Notes: generated by a model not told the origin, from the sequence alone. DNA of 30,424 nt from Welwitschia mirabilis (GCA_051453625.1 JBOZIK010000001.1:25517290-25547713); one strand, 5' to 3'; positions 19,029 to 29,020 are shown, counted from the first letter of the stretch. Numbers and translations are program-made.

Positions 19029-20290
19029 CTATCTATCTAATTCATCGATTACCAAGCCTTCAAAGCAATTGAACATACTTTGAAGGGCTTTAATATCCTG
19101 ATTCCACATCACAAAGACTTCCTTTTGGTCAGTCATATGGTGTGAGCACCCACCATCACATACCCATTCTGCTTGTTTAGAGGTGAGAAGAGCTTGTTGT
19201 CCTTGTGCAGCAGAAATAAAGTTAAACTCATCTTGTTGGTCCTTTTGTGTTGTCTTTGGCCACATAAGCATCATATTGCTCATCATAGATTTTGGTTCTA
19301 CAATCTCTTACAATCTGCCCTGTTTTTTTGCCACTAGCAATTTGTGAGATTTGTTACGTTGCCTCTTGCTTCTTTGTCATTATCCCTTGGATTAGGGTTA
19401 TCACCACTACCTCTTCCTCTATTTAATCTTCTTCTACCTCTTCCACTTGCATAGTGAGTGTCTTCTTGATTTTGTCAGGTTTGTTCAGCTTTAAGTGTAG
19501 TGATATTCTCTTTTTCTTCAAGCTCATTGAGGAAGAATTCTACTTGAACAAGCCTTCCTATTGCTTAATCCACTGTAAGGGCCTTTAAATCAAGAAAGTT
19601 GTTCATAACAGCAGCCATTTGCTTGAATGGTTTTGTTAATGTTCGTAGGCTTTTATAAGCAACGTCCTTAGTGTTTACAATATTGCTGGCCACTTCCAAT
19701 TTTCTCACAGTATTCATCACCCTTTGGATGTATTCCTTCACCTTCTATTGTTCTTTCACCTTGAGTTTGTCATACTTAGTTCTTAACTGTTGCAGCTTCC
19801 TTGGCATGGCCTTGGTACACTCTATCAAGACTTTCCCATAGATTATATTGTGAGGCATAGTATGATACTTCTGGATTTTTATTTTGACCATATTTAAGTA
19901 TATGGCAGAGATCATCCTGCTGTCCATCATCTTCTGCTTTTCTTGCTTCTCTTTCTCTTTATCATCCTTGGGTTTAGGAAGTTTGCCTATATCATTTAGG
20001 GCGTACTTCATAGACCTTGTCCTTTAGATATTGGCTCTCTCTGGCTTCCATATTTCATAATTTTCTTTGTTGAAAAATGGTATGTGAAACTTGTTCGTTA
20101 TGGTTTCTTTGAATACAAGAAGCTGGGACTGATTTGTATTTGCTTATTGAGTGTAAGATAGCTGCTCGTTGGGGTTGTTTGGGCTCTCTTCTGAACTCAA
20201 GGAGTCACGCTTATCTTCTTCTTGATCTTCAAAATCTAGTGTCTTGATGGGTGTGTCACTTGGAGAAAAACTTAGTCTTCTAAATGGTTC
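19029..20290 (-). pseudogene. Ty1/copia gag and protease remnant
   Basis: Read on the minus strand, the gag N-terminus near 20100 has IPFFNKENYEIWKPE, the copia L.G.NY..WK block. A charged stretch with KLPKPKDDKEKEKQEKQK and SAIYLNMV follows. Further along come LTKPFKQMAAVMNNF-like and LVQVEFFLNELEE segments of the gag helical domain, then a basic RGRRRLNRGRGSGDNPNPR stretch before a damaged CCHC knuckle (near 19305-19350). At 19131-19166 WVCDGGCSHHMT is the copia W..DSGCSHHMT protease start, with the catalytic DSG changed to DGG. Stops break the frame in several places. Integrase and reverse transcriptase are absent to the left, so this is a 5' fragment. Confidence 0.75.
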
Positions 20291-20348
20291 TTCTACCTTC
20301 TTGATACCCTTTCTTGTTCTAGGGTAAGAGTTCTCTTTTTAATCTGTC

Positions 20349-20413
20349 NNNNNNNNNNNNNNNNNNNNNNNNNNNNNNNNNNNNNNNNNNNNNNNNNNNN
20401 NNNNNNNNNNNNN
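20349..20413. other. Assembly gap, 65 N
   Basis: The gap separates a minus-strand copia gag start from the plus-strand gypsy gag region. The LTRs and primer-binding sites expected for both elements are missing at this junction and may have been in or near the gap, though 65 bases is too small if the size is correct. Confidence 0.95.
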
Positions 20414-20677
20414 ATGGTGTTTTCCCTCAAGCACAAGAATAAGGAAGTGGGCATCAAAACCTCTTTCTCAGCACAAGGAGGAGGGCCCTTCAGTCTTGGC
20501 ATGTAACACACTATCCAAGGTTCAGATCCAGGACCGGTTCCTAAGCCTGAGTTCCTCAGGATGAAACAATTATTTCAAATGGAAATGTCAGGCTAAGACT
20601 AAGACAAAAATCATAGTTTCAGCTTCCCCATCAAGCCAGGAATCCAATCTAGCATCTCCAACTCCAACTTCGAACCA

Positions 20678-21223
20678 TTGAGGCATCTCCGTCTTTACCT
20701 AAGGCAACCCTTCCAACCTACTCCAACAAGTTCTTCTTGTTCCGTCAACCCAAGTCCTATCCATATGGCTGCAAACCTACCAGCACCTCTTCCCCGCTTC
20801 CATGAGGCTAACTCCTTGAATTTTCCAACCTACAATAGTCTCCCACCCTACCATGAGAAGTACCTTTGGGCCCGCACACCATGTTATTTGTTGGCAGCCA
20901 AGGATTGTGTCAACATTTTCAAGGGAGACCTCAAATTCCTGGGCATGATACATAAAGATGTGGTTTGCCACTTGTTCCTCCTATACCTAAGAGGGAAAGC
21001 CCATCTTTGGTACATGAGGATGCCTCCAGGAGCTGTCAGTTCATGCAATGAGCTCATAACTACTTTCTTGCAAGAATATGATAGGCAGTATGTTTGTAAA
21101 GCTTGCTTCCAATATTTTCCAACGATACAGAAACAGCATATACATACAATGATGGCTTTCAAGCATTGTTTTCAGGGGGTGTTGACTTGCATTACATCTA
21201 AGCTCAAGCCCAACACCCCCTAA
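20678..21223 (+). pseudogene. Gypsy gag core domain
   Basis: A 181-codon open frame begins at ATG 20678; the true gag start is probably further left, since the frame upstream of it (20414-20660) also reads gag-like Pro-rich sequence with stops. Residues 106-131 (GKAHLWYMRMPPGAVSS followed by CNELITTFL) match the Retrotrans_gag core A..W...L..gsI.s..eL...F. Residues 1-60 are Pro/Ser-rich, as in Tat-type gag N-termini. The core forms the capsid helices that assemble the virus-like particle. The frame ends early at 21223; gag-like sequence continues in other frames to about 21750, so a frameshift truncates it. Confidence 0.8.
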
Positions 21224-21930
21224 TTCAACACTTGTGTGTCTATGAACTTAGTGACACACTTCTTCCTGGAGGGGAAAAACAACTTAAGACACCCTCTACA
21301 CTTTTACAACAAAAGCCCATGCTTGGAGAGGAATGTGCTAGTGACCATCTATGGACATGTGAACACTGTGGATAGATTTCTTGCTTTTCCACCATCCCCA
21401 AATGCTGCTCCACTCTGTGATCTCTCCTTTTGCCCCTTCCACATTATTCACCCACCCATGCACTCAAGCTAGAAACCTCTCCTTACCTCTTCTACAAGTC
21501 CAACAGCCACCTACCCAACATTTTCCTAGTTGTCTATCAAACTCTTCCACAACTGCCCATCAATCTTCTAACCGTTCAACTACCCAAAAGTGTATCTGCA
21601 ACCAAAGCACCTTTGAAAGGCTCCAAAGCTCTAGGGTGAAGGAAGAGATGAAGTCCCTCAAATGCCTCATCAGAAAGTTAGTTATAGATTTGAAGCAGTC
21701 AAATTTGAAAGGGGATTCTCAAGCTAGTACAAGCAAAAGGAACTTTTAAAGGAATCAAGGACATTCCCAGGAATGTGATCAAAGGAGGCAACCATTTAAG
21801 AAGAAGGGTAGTGACAGCTGAAATGCTTCTAAAGTATTTGATGTGGCTCATGACTATTGCATATCCCACAATACAACTAATGATTCAGGATATAACTGTC
21901 CAGAATTCTGAAGCATGAACAAGAACTGAA
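21224..21930 (+). pseudogene. Gag C-terminal part with zinc-finger-like motif
   Basis: Continuation of the gypsy gag in shifted frames. The open frame 21381-21749 ends with a lysine-rich part (KEEMKSLKCLIRKLVIDL). At about 21850-21910 HDYCISHNTTNDSGYNCPEF matches the C..H....H....CPEF motif at this place in Tat-type gag proteins, with one ligand apparently lost. It would bind the element RNA. Stops at about 21749 and 21822 interrupt it. Confidence 0.6.
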
Positions 21931-21957
21931 TTTAGAATCAGGTCTCTTCTTACAAGG

Positions 21958-21967
21958 NNNNNNNNNN
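21958..21967. other. Assembly gap, 10 N
   Basis: A ten-base N run lies between the gag zinc-finger-like region and the protease region. It does not hide a domain if the size is right. Confidence 0.95.
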
Positions 21968-22229
21968 AAAAAATGAGGTAGTTAGGGAGTATGAGGATGA
22001 GGACATCACATAAATCTCCTGCTCTACCCCGAGAAGGGAATCCAACTAGAGGCAAAGGATGAACAAGAACCCTGCAAAAGTCTCATAAAGTCCCTCCTGA
22101 TGGAAGGCCAAAACTTCTAGATCTAAGGTTGGACGACAATCCCTCTCCCTTGACAAATGATAATAAGAATGATACCCAACTAGGTTCAAGTAAACAACTG
22201 CAAAGATTTGAAGAAAATCAAAGTACGTG

Positions 22230-22660
22230 CAACTCTATATGATCTGTTTTAGCTTGGCAAAGCTAGAAGAGAAGAACACCATGTACTCCTCCACGACAAA
22301 GGTACCTCCTTTCCTATTACCTTTAAGATGTCTAGTAATAATGTCTAGAATTGTATAATAGATTCAATTGCTTCTGCCAATATCCTTCCTTTAAAAGTGC
22401 CACTAAGATGGAGGTGAAACCTGGACCTTGTTCTAAAAAGTGACGTGCAGCTAGATGACACAAATGTCAAAGTCTTGGGCATTCCCTTGGACATCAATAT
22501 TCAATTGGCAATGGACACAAGAGTCACGCATCTAATAGAATTCTATGTGACAAACATTCTTACCATTTACAATGCTCTTCTTAGCAAGGAATGGTTGACT
22601 TCCCTCAATGGTTACATCTACTTTGACTACTACTCGTGGTCACCCTAGAAAGAAGATTCA
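22230..22660 (+). pseudogene. Gypsy aspartic protease domain
   Basis: The region reads HHVLLHDKGTSFPITFKM, then NCIIDSIASANILPLKVPL (about 22346-22400), where the catalytic DSGAS of retroviral-type proteases appears as DSIAS. The open frame 22445-22648 continues with QLDDTNVKVLGIPLDI, a hydrophobic strand HLIEFYVTNIL and NALLSKEWLTSLNG, the usual LLGR.WL block. The order flap, then LLG.WL matches Tat-type proteases, which cleave the gag-pol polyprotein. Loss of the glycine after DS and a stop before the open frame mean it is inactive. Confidence 0.7.
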
Positions 22661-22829
22661 AACTAGATAAAAATTGAAAGGGGACCCAACTTGAAGCAAA
22701 ATGTTATGGAGTATGACAAAAAAAATTAGATTCCAAAGTGGAACATCCAGGAGTCCACACAAGGACACTTCGCTCAACACAAAAGCAGCAAACCTCCTAG
22801 TTAGGCAACCTATTGCTCTGCCCCTAGAA

Positions 22830-23525
22830 GAAGGTACTTGGAAAGTCTTCATGGATGGGGCTGGCAATAGCAAAGGGCATGGTAAGGGTGTGGCCTTTGA
22901 AGGACCTAACAAAAGAAGATTTCAGAAGAAGGCACTCGGTATGATATTTATGACTTTATCAAACCAGGTGGCTTTTTTTTTTTTTTTGCATGTTACATTG
23001 TAGGATCTTGTCTTAGGAGTATCAAGTGTCCTTATCTAAAAGTCAGCTTCAAGCATAGTACATTGATGATTTCTTTCAGCAAAAGGCCACAGTTATGACT
23101 GAGTAGTTCCCAGCTTTTTGCATGTAATCTCTTCTTTTTAAACCTAATGGAAAGGTTGGTCAGTTTCCTCCAACAACACAAAACAAAAACAAAAACTGAT
23201 AAAAAAAACCAAAAGAAAAGAAAAAGAAAGAAAGAACAGTGAGGGGAGGAAATGAAGAACACCCTATGCTTTCTAGGCTACCAATGATGCGACGGAATAT
23301 GAGATTTTGCTTCAAGCTCTTAGCTACCGTATTGATTCTGGGATCGGGGAGTTGAAGGTGATAGGTCAATCTAAATTGGTTATCAAGCGGATAAAGGATG
23401 AATACAGAGTATCCAACCCCTTGCTCAAGGCTTACAAGGAAAAGTGATGGATCTCCCGGGACAAATTTACCACTTTAGCATCAAGCAGATGCTCTAGGAA
23501 GAGAATAGCAAGGCAGATCACTTAA
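22830..23525 (+). pseudogene. Archaeal-type second RNase H domain, split by an insert
   Basis: The first part, in the frame open at 22701-23003, reads GTWKVFMDGAGNSKGHGKGV (22833-22892), the W.l.vDGA....gaG.G start with the first catalytic Asp in DGA. After a 307-base insert the domain resumes with ATNDATEYE (TNN.AEYEA block, catalytic Glu kept) and then ELKVIGQSKLVIKRIKDEYR, where the usual GDSQLV has Q instead of the catalytic Asp. It ends with a NSKADHL-like block near 23515 (last Asp kept). This second RNase H is typical of Tat-lineage gypsy elements. Its unusual feature is the direct link to the protease. Confidence 0.75.
22973..23279 (-). mobile_element. Poly(A)-tailed retroposed insert in the RNase H domain
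   Basis: The insert begins on the plus strand with 15 T at 22973-22987; read on the minus strand it is a 292-base sequence ending in TGTAACATGC followed by A15. A possible diverged target duplication is ACCAGGTGGC at 22963-22972 against ACCAATGATGC at 23280-23290. It splits the RNase H frame exactly at the TNN motif. A poly(A) end, minus orientation and flanking duplication fit LINE-mediated retroposition of a truncated LINE, SINE or processed transcript. No tRNA-like A/B boxes and no protein domain were recognised. Homopurine stretches lie at about 23205-23260. Confidence 0.6.
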
Positions 23526-23531
23526 AAGTCT

Positions 23532-24217
23532 CAGCTTTCATCATCCCCTTGAAAAAGAAGAAAGGGTCAAGAATTTGGATGTCCTAAAAGTCCTTGAAAG
23601 GGCTATACTGAATAACATCCATGATCTACAAGTCTATGAAGACGACACACAAATTCAGAGATCCATGGAATGTAAGGACAAATTCAAGGGGTAGCAAATA
23701 GACCCAGAAGACGAGCAAGGTTATTTTACAAAGGAAGGGATCTTCCAACTTAGAAGCAACAAGATCCCAAAGGGTTTAAAAAGCTAGAAAGGTTCTTTAA
23801 CGGTAACAAAAAACCTCCCTTTCAAACCAAAGCAAATCATAATGCCATTAAGAATCTGAATTTGGATACTCCCAAATGATTGGAAAAGCATTAGAGTTGG
23901 GAAGGCTTGCTCATCCACAAACAAGGACATAGCTCGGCTAGCAATTCAAAGATGTTTTGACTTGGGGGTATGAAAGGCTATGACCCCAAAGACGTGATTC
24001 ACACCATGCCTCTTAAGGAAAATGTTTTTAAGCAAAATAGGAGGGCTACTATATGCCAAGGGCACGTATCCTAATTTTCAGGGCATTGTCTTTAGCAAGC
24101 TCCTCCTAAAACAAGATAGTTCCCCTCAACCTTAAATATTTTGTAATTATAGACTAAAGCTCTTTGACAATTAATTTTTGGCGCAGCTTAATTTAGGGAA
24201 TATAACATAACAGTGTT
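23532..24217 (+). repeat. Copy A of a ~0.7-kb tandem duplication
   Basis: Starts at CAGCTTTCATC inside the C-terminal end of the RNase H and runs to CCTTTCATCGT, where copy B begins. It aligns with copy B through CTTGAAAAAGAAGAAAGGGT, AACATCCATGAT, AAGATCCCAAA, CCCTTTCAAACCAA, GGGAAGGCT, TATGACCCCAAAGAC and AAAACAAGATAGTT. Identity is roughly 75-80% with indels; an approximately 90-base block present in copy B (about 24705-24795) is missing here. No domain was recognised beyond the RNase H tail. Confidence 0.85.
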
Positions 24218-25003
24218 AGCCTTTCATCGTAACCTTGAAAAAGAAGAAAGGGTCAAGAATTTCGATGTCCTAGATGTTCTTGAAAAGGCTATACCACATA
24301 ACATCCATGATTTAAGATAACCATGGAATGTGAGGATGAATTTGAGGAGTAGCAAACAGTCTCAAAAGATGTAGGAGATTATATCACAAAGGAAAGTATC
24401 TTCTAGTTTACATGCGATAAGATCCCAAAAGGTTTACAAAGCTAGAAAGGTGCTTTGAGGTTGATAGAAAACCCTCCTTTCAAACCAAGGCAAGACAATA
24501 ATGTAGTTGGTAAGCTGGATTTGAATACTCCTAAATAATCCCAAAAGCAAGAGAATTGGGAAGGCTCGTTCACCTACAAATAGGGGCATGATTACTCACC
24601 TCTGCCAGTAGTTCAAAGATGTTATTCACTTGGAGGTATGAGGGTTTCAAAGGGTATGACCCCAAAGACATTACACACACCATACCTCTAAAGGAAAATG
24701 TTACAATGTAAGGGGATGCCGAGGTTTAGAGCATTTCAGCTGTAGGACCCACAGAATTCACCTTGATGCTCGTGCAGGTTAAACTTTTCGAGGAAAATAG
24801 TAGGTTTAATCTATAACAAGGGGGGTGGTCCTAATTTCCAAGGCATTGTCTAATACAGCAAGCTCCACCTAAAACAAGATAGTTACCCTCAAGTCCTCAA
24901 CAATGAATGTGTTGCAATTATAGGCCTCAAATTGGGCTTTGAGACCATTAATTTAGTGCCTAGCTTAATTTAGTTTATGCCCCACTAATTTGTTTGCCTT
25001 TAT
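24218..25003 (+). repeat. Copy B of the ~0.7-kb tandem duplication
   Basis: Head-to-tail partner of copy A. The shared sequence ends near TTGTTTGCCTTTATTAG. Divergence from copy A shows the duplication is old. The additional block at about 24705-24795 (GGATGCCGAGG...GTTAAACTTTTCG) probably reflects the ancestral state, with a deletion in copy A. The next element, a copia LTR, begins shortly after. Confidence 0.85.
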
Positions 25004-25039
25004 TAGTTGGCACATGGAAGCTATGTTTCTCACAAAAAT

Positions 25040-25530
25040 CAAGCAAGGATATTATTAGAGAAAAGATAAGCATGGCTATGTTTAAGAAAGAGGTAAGCAA
25101 AGCTCGTTTTAGGGTTTCCTAAATTTATCTCTAATCCTACACCTATACAACTGGGTTTAAGGACTTGGCATTGTATTACAAGGAAATCTAGCAAGCAAGG
25201 TGAAAGAAAAAACAAGGGCTTTCTGCCTTCTAATGATTTCATTTCTGCTTTTGTACTGAAGAGAAAGTGACAGCTTGTTTGCTCGCTTGGATCACATACT
25301 GTTCTATTAGTAGAAGAAGTTGGATCTCAATTGGTGTATTTTTTCCTCTTGCAATAAGCAAGACAAATCCCCATTACCACTGGATGTAGGCATATTGTCA
25401 AACTACGTAAATCTTGGTGCCTCTTCTCTTTGTCTCTTCTATTTGCTGTTTTGTTATTTTTGTTCTTTTTCTCTATAATTTTGCATTCTTCCCATTTCCA
25501 CTGTTCAATCTGGTTATTTCCATGTCATTC
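25040..25530 (+). repeat. Probable 5' LTR of a plus-strand copia element
   Basis: The stretch at 25375-25425 (CCACTGGATGTAGGCATATT, then CAAACTACGTAAATCTTG) matches a strongly conserved R/U5 block of plant copia LTRs, GTGGATGTAGGCA...GAACCACGTAAA. A CT-rich tract follows and a tRNA-iMet primer-binding site comes at 25539. The left border is not resolved; a TG start somewhere between 25003 and 25300 is expected. The right end may be the CA at about 25531. Confidence 0.65.
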
Positions 25531-25538
25531 ATTTAAAT

Positions 25539-25550
25539 TGGTATCAAAGA
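25539..25550 (+). promoter_or_regulatory. Primer-binding site, tRNA-iMet type
   Basis: TGGTATCAAAGA matches 10 of 12 bases of the plant copia consensus TGGTATCAGAGC, complementary to initiator tRNA-Met. It lies just after the LTR U5 block and just before the gag remnant, as expected. Confidence 0.8.
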
Positions 25551-25559
25551 AGGCAACCG

Positions 25560-26580
25560 TGCAAGACATGGCAGAATAGCCACTAAGCTTTTGAATGCAA
25601 AGTTTGAGGTGCAGAAGTTTGACAACAAAAATAGCTTTGGATTGTGGTAGATCAATGTTAAGCATTTGCTCATTTGGTAAGGGTTCTGGAAGGCATTATT
25701 ATGGAAGGTGAAGAGATCTACAACCATGTCTAATGAAGAATGGGAGGATTTGGATCTAAGGTTTATAGCACCATCCATCTAAGCTTTGCAGATTAGGCTC
25801 TGTTTAATTTGGCAAACGACAATTTTGCCACCACATTACAGACAAAGTTAGAGGGTTTACACATAAGCAAGTCTCTAGGAAATAAGTTGTACTTTAAGTC
25901 AGAGCTTCATGACTTCAAGCAGGAGGGAACATCTATTATGGCTCATTTGAATGCTCTCCATGAGTTGATCTATCACCTATCTAGCACTGAGGTGGAGATC
26001 AATGAGAAGCATCAAGCTCTAATCCTTCTCAAATCTCTCTCACCATCCGACAAGCCTCTCACCATGAATTTGCTTTAGAGCATTGTAATAGAGCCTTCTG
26101 GAGAAGCCTTTGTGACTAGAGGATTCACAACGGAGAAAGGATCTAACAACAAATCATCCAAAAGAAATTCAAGATCTAGAAAGGTTAACAAAAGGGATAT
26201 GGAATGTTTCTACTACCAAAAAAGGGAGACTTCAAGAAGGAATGTCGAAAGTTGAAGGTGGACAAAGCAGAAACACAAAGGAGTGGAAAGGGCTTCATGG
26301 CACATTACTACCAATAGATCTTGCTTTCACACATAACACAAAACTGATTGACGCCATCTTCTAATGGAAATGAACGATAAAGTGAGGATTGTTAGCATCG
26401 GTACTATTCAAATTAAGACACATTATGGAGTTGCAATGACTCACAAAATTGAGGATGCACCAAAAATGGAGAAAAATATTATTTCTCTTAGTGTATTGGA
26501 TGGTCTCGACTATAAGTTTATAGAAGAAAATGGTTTAGTAAAGGTCACCAAAGGTTCTTTTAGAGCATTGGAACGCTTGG
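25560..26580 (+). pseudogene. Copia element A: gag and GAG-pre-integrase remnant
   Basis: After the primer-binding site, several frames give LLNAKFEVQKFD-like gag N-terminus. The open frame 25809-26078 then reads TLQTKLEGLHISKSLGNKLY and IMAHLNALHELIYHL, followed by ALILLKSLSP, the copia gag W..L...Y...S..NK, V..H...F..L...L and LL.SLP blocks. A damaged CCHC knuckle (CFYYQK then DFKKECRKLK, frameshifted) lies near 26205-26260. The frame at 26364-26699 is the GAG-pre-integrase segment: VRIVSIGTIQIKTHYG, MEKNIISLSVLDGLDYKF and ENGLVKVTKGSF. The protease DSG block expected between knuckle and pre-integrase is missing, apparently by deletion near 26330-26360. Integrase and later domains are absent. 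Confidence 0.8.
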
Positions 26581-26639
26581 AAACGATGAAATTACTTGTC
26601 AAACAGAATTGGGAGATTTGGAGCGTACTAAGGATGCAT

Positions 26640-27300
26640 AGGCTAGAAGAAATGTGTCGAAGCCCTTCTTTCTACAGGACCATCTGGTGTGACAAATGAA
26701 GATTCGGATAGGAAAAAGGTGAAAGCAATGTCTTTCCTTCATTCCTGCAATATATAAGAATAGAAATAAACTCGCCATTCTGTAGGCAAAACTCAAGAAT
26801 AGTATTGATAAACCCTAGGTTTGAATCAATTTTGTGTCTATCAAAATGTTTGTAATTCAAAGATAAAGCAGGAAACCTCTTCAAGACCCCTTAGATGAAC
26901 TGATTGCTTGTGAAATTTGAGGAGTATAATGTTGTTATTCCAAAGCGTATTAAATGTTATGCAGTCCTAAACTCTCTTCCAAAATCGTGGGCAACCATCA
27001 TGACAGCTCATACCATGTCCATGAGTACGACGACTCTTTTCTTTAACAATGTTTTAACTAACTTGCAGGACGCAGAAAACAGGTCAGAGGAGATACAGCC
27101 TGCAGAAAGTGCCTTTGTGGCTGAAAACATGGGCAGATATAGAAGAGGTGACCAAAGCAAAGGTCTTTCGCATGGCAGATCTTTAAAATGTTGATTTTGA
27201 GAAAGACTGTTATTCATTGAAAGCTAACCAAAAAGAAAATGTTGAAAAGGAGAAAGCAAAAGAAACATCTTCTCAAGTGAATCAAGCAAAATGAGTCAAC
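26640..27300 (+). pseudogene. Copia B gag remnant
   Basis: Near 26655 one frame reads SKPFFLQDHLV, resembling the gag helical start. The open frame 26904-27194 has KFEEYNVVIPKRIKCYAVL, then NSLPKSWATIM, TLFFNNVLTNLQDAENRSEE and SAFVAENMGRYRRGD. This is the copia gag pattern L...G..I.d......LL.sLP.sw followed by L...L..ee.R. A conserved Lys/Glu-rich tail (KRKC.KGESK) follows in a shifted frame. The knuckle was not found. The segment 26700-26880 between the two gag parts is badly eroded. Confidence 0.65.
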
Positions 27301-27349
27301 TTTCTGGTGTTGGAGCCTTATACTTTCTTGATAGGGAGACAAGGATGTG

Positions 27350-27525
27350 TGGTTGATAGATATAGGTGCTTCTTTTCATATTTATCCCGACTGTTCTGCT
27401 TTCTCATCACATCATGCTCTTTCATTCAGAGTTATGTATGCCACCAATGGAAAACTACTGAAGGTTGCTCAAATAGGTAGCACTCTCTTACAGTTATCAG
27501 GGATGCCAAATTTATAGTTAACAAT
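27350..27525 (+). pseudogene. Copia B protease
   Basis: WLIDIGASFHIYPDCSAF at 27350-27403 matches the copia W.iDTGASFHi.p....F protease start with the catalytic Asp kept and the DTG Thr changed to Ile. VMYATNGKLLKVAQIGSTLL follows in frame, matching the v.mgn...l.v.GiG.v.l flap region. It would have processed gag-pol. The frame stops near 27516. Confidence 0.75.
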
Positions 27526-27721
27526 GTCCGATGTGTTTTAGAGGTGATAAAGAAGCTAATTTTAGTTACATAGATGATCTACGTCTAATCTTTCAAGTGG
27601 TGGAGAACGATGGAAAATTACCAAATGAATTATGACAGTTTTGTTTGGTAAAAAGGACAATAGCTTCTAAACGTTAGAGGTTGATGCATGGAAGTAGTTG
27701 CTGCAATTTTAGATTAAAAGG

Positions 27722-28300
27722 ATGCTAATGTTGTGCATAAATGTCTTGGACACATTGGACATTCCAATTTGAAGGTACTTCAGTCTCAGTCTCTTATTCC
27801 TACATTTTTTTCATTCTTCTACAAATTTCTATGAAGAAAGTTTAGCTAGGAAATCTAGAAAAATTAATTTTCAAAAAGACCTAGAACATAGAAAGAAAAA
27901 CTAATTAGAATTAGCTTATTTTGATATTTGTGGCCCTTTGATCCCTACTCTAATTGACTGCTCTTTGTACTTATTACTTTTATTGATGATTGTATTGAAA
28001 AGTCTAATTGTCTAGTTTAAAATCTCAAGAAAAAGTCTTTGGAGTGTTTAGGTCTTTTGCCGCCGAGATAGAAACTCAAATATGTTTGAAAAGTAACGTG
28101 TTTGTTTATCGATCATGGAGAGGAGTAGACCTCCAATGCTTTTGCAGAATTTTACAATGATAATGGAATTCGCCTCATTCATACTCCTCCTAGAACACCT
28201 CATGAAAATGGGTTAGCAAAAATGTGCAGTAGAACTTTGCTAGAACATGCTACGTCTATAGTAGTGGGAGTAGCTTTGCCTAAAATGTTTGGATAGAAGT
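27722..28300 (+). pseudogene. Copia B integrase remnant
   Basis: VVHKCLGHIGHSNLKVLQSQ at 27729-27788 is the pre-integrase W..RLGH.s...L block. FIDDCIEKSNCLV near 27980 carries the first catalytic Asp. IDHGEE.TSNAFAEFYNDNG near 28110-28165 carries the second, with one stop. TPPRTPHENGLAKMCSRTLL (about 28175-28234) is the T.p.TPqQNGvAER.NRTL block; the third catalytic Glu is replaced by Lys (AKM instead of AER). The integrase would have joined element DNA to the host chromosome. Frameshifts separate the pieces. Confidence 0.75.
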
Positions 28301-29020
28301 AATAATGACTACAACTCACTTAATAAATAGATCTCCTCATTCCACTCTTAACAATGGTTATAGTAAAAAATCATCAACAAGGGCGGTTTAGTGCATTGTG
28401 TATTCTCATCTAAGACTTGTATCATTTTATGATGTCATGATGTTAAAGCTTCGTTATAGCCATCTTTACCACACATTGATTATGGGGTGGTAAAAATATC
28501 TCCTAAAAACACTAAAGGATCTTTCGTTGTGAAGCCTCCATGCACATTGAAAAGGAGAACAAGATTAAGCTACAACACAGATCTCAACAATGCATATTTG
28601 TTGCCATGAAGAGGATGCTCTTAGTTATAGCCTATGGTATCCTTAAATCAATTGGACTGTGAGATCATAGAATGCAAAATTTAGAGCAAATGTAATGTTT
28701 TATGGGTCTTAGGATGGAAATCAAGCTGATCTTGATTTTGGTTTCCGCCATCAGTCTTTTAGGCCTTATGATGAATCAGAATCAGAGGAAGCAATAGAAG
28801 AGATTCCTACAATAGAAAACACAAGTTCAAAATATGATGGGACTTCATTTCATAGAAAGCAAAAATAAGAGCAGCAACAGCCTGATAACACATCTCACTT
28901 GGTGAGATATTCAACCAGACTTTCCAATCGTCTAGATTGGTATTGTCATTCTTTGTATTATCGTCTTTACACTGATGGTAGCAAACCCAAGATGGTTAAA
29001 GAATCACTATCTTGTGTGGT
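28301..29020 (+). pseudogene. Copia B integrase C-terminus and linker, heavily eroded
   Basis: After the NG.AE. block, short pieces such as QLT..IDLLIP (A.YL.NRSP) and STRLSNRLDWYCH-like sequence near 28910-28945 correspond to the copia linker that precedes reverse transcriptase. An acidic part near 28770-28860 (SESEEAIEEIPTI) is also typical. Stops occur in all frames. Confidence 0.5.

Larger units (their letters stand above)
20414..25003 (+). mobile_element. Tat-type Ty3/gypsy element, internally deleted
   Basis: Plus-strand domains follow in the order gag, zinc-finger-like region, protease and second (archaeal-type) RNase H. The reverse transcriptase, first RNase H and integrase are absent. 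A second RNase H of this kind is a mark of the plant Tat/Ogre gypsy lineage. The right part consists of a 0.7-kb tandem duplication without recognised domains. No LTR was identified on either side. Stops, frameshifts and a nested poly(A) insert show it is inactive. Confidence 0.75.

Noticed and set aside
23032-23369. Minus-strand Phe/Leu-rich open frames
   Set aside because: They translate homopurine and homopyrimidine stretches of the poly(A)-tailed insert; the hydrophobic runs are a composition effect.
24165-24190. TTTTTGGCGCAGC, a primer-binding-site-like sequence
   Set aside because: Only six bases match the tRNA-Asp type site, it is inside a tandem duplication, and the other copy does not keep it.
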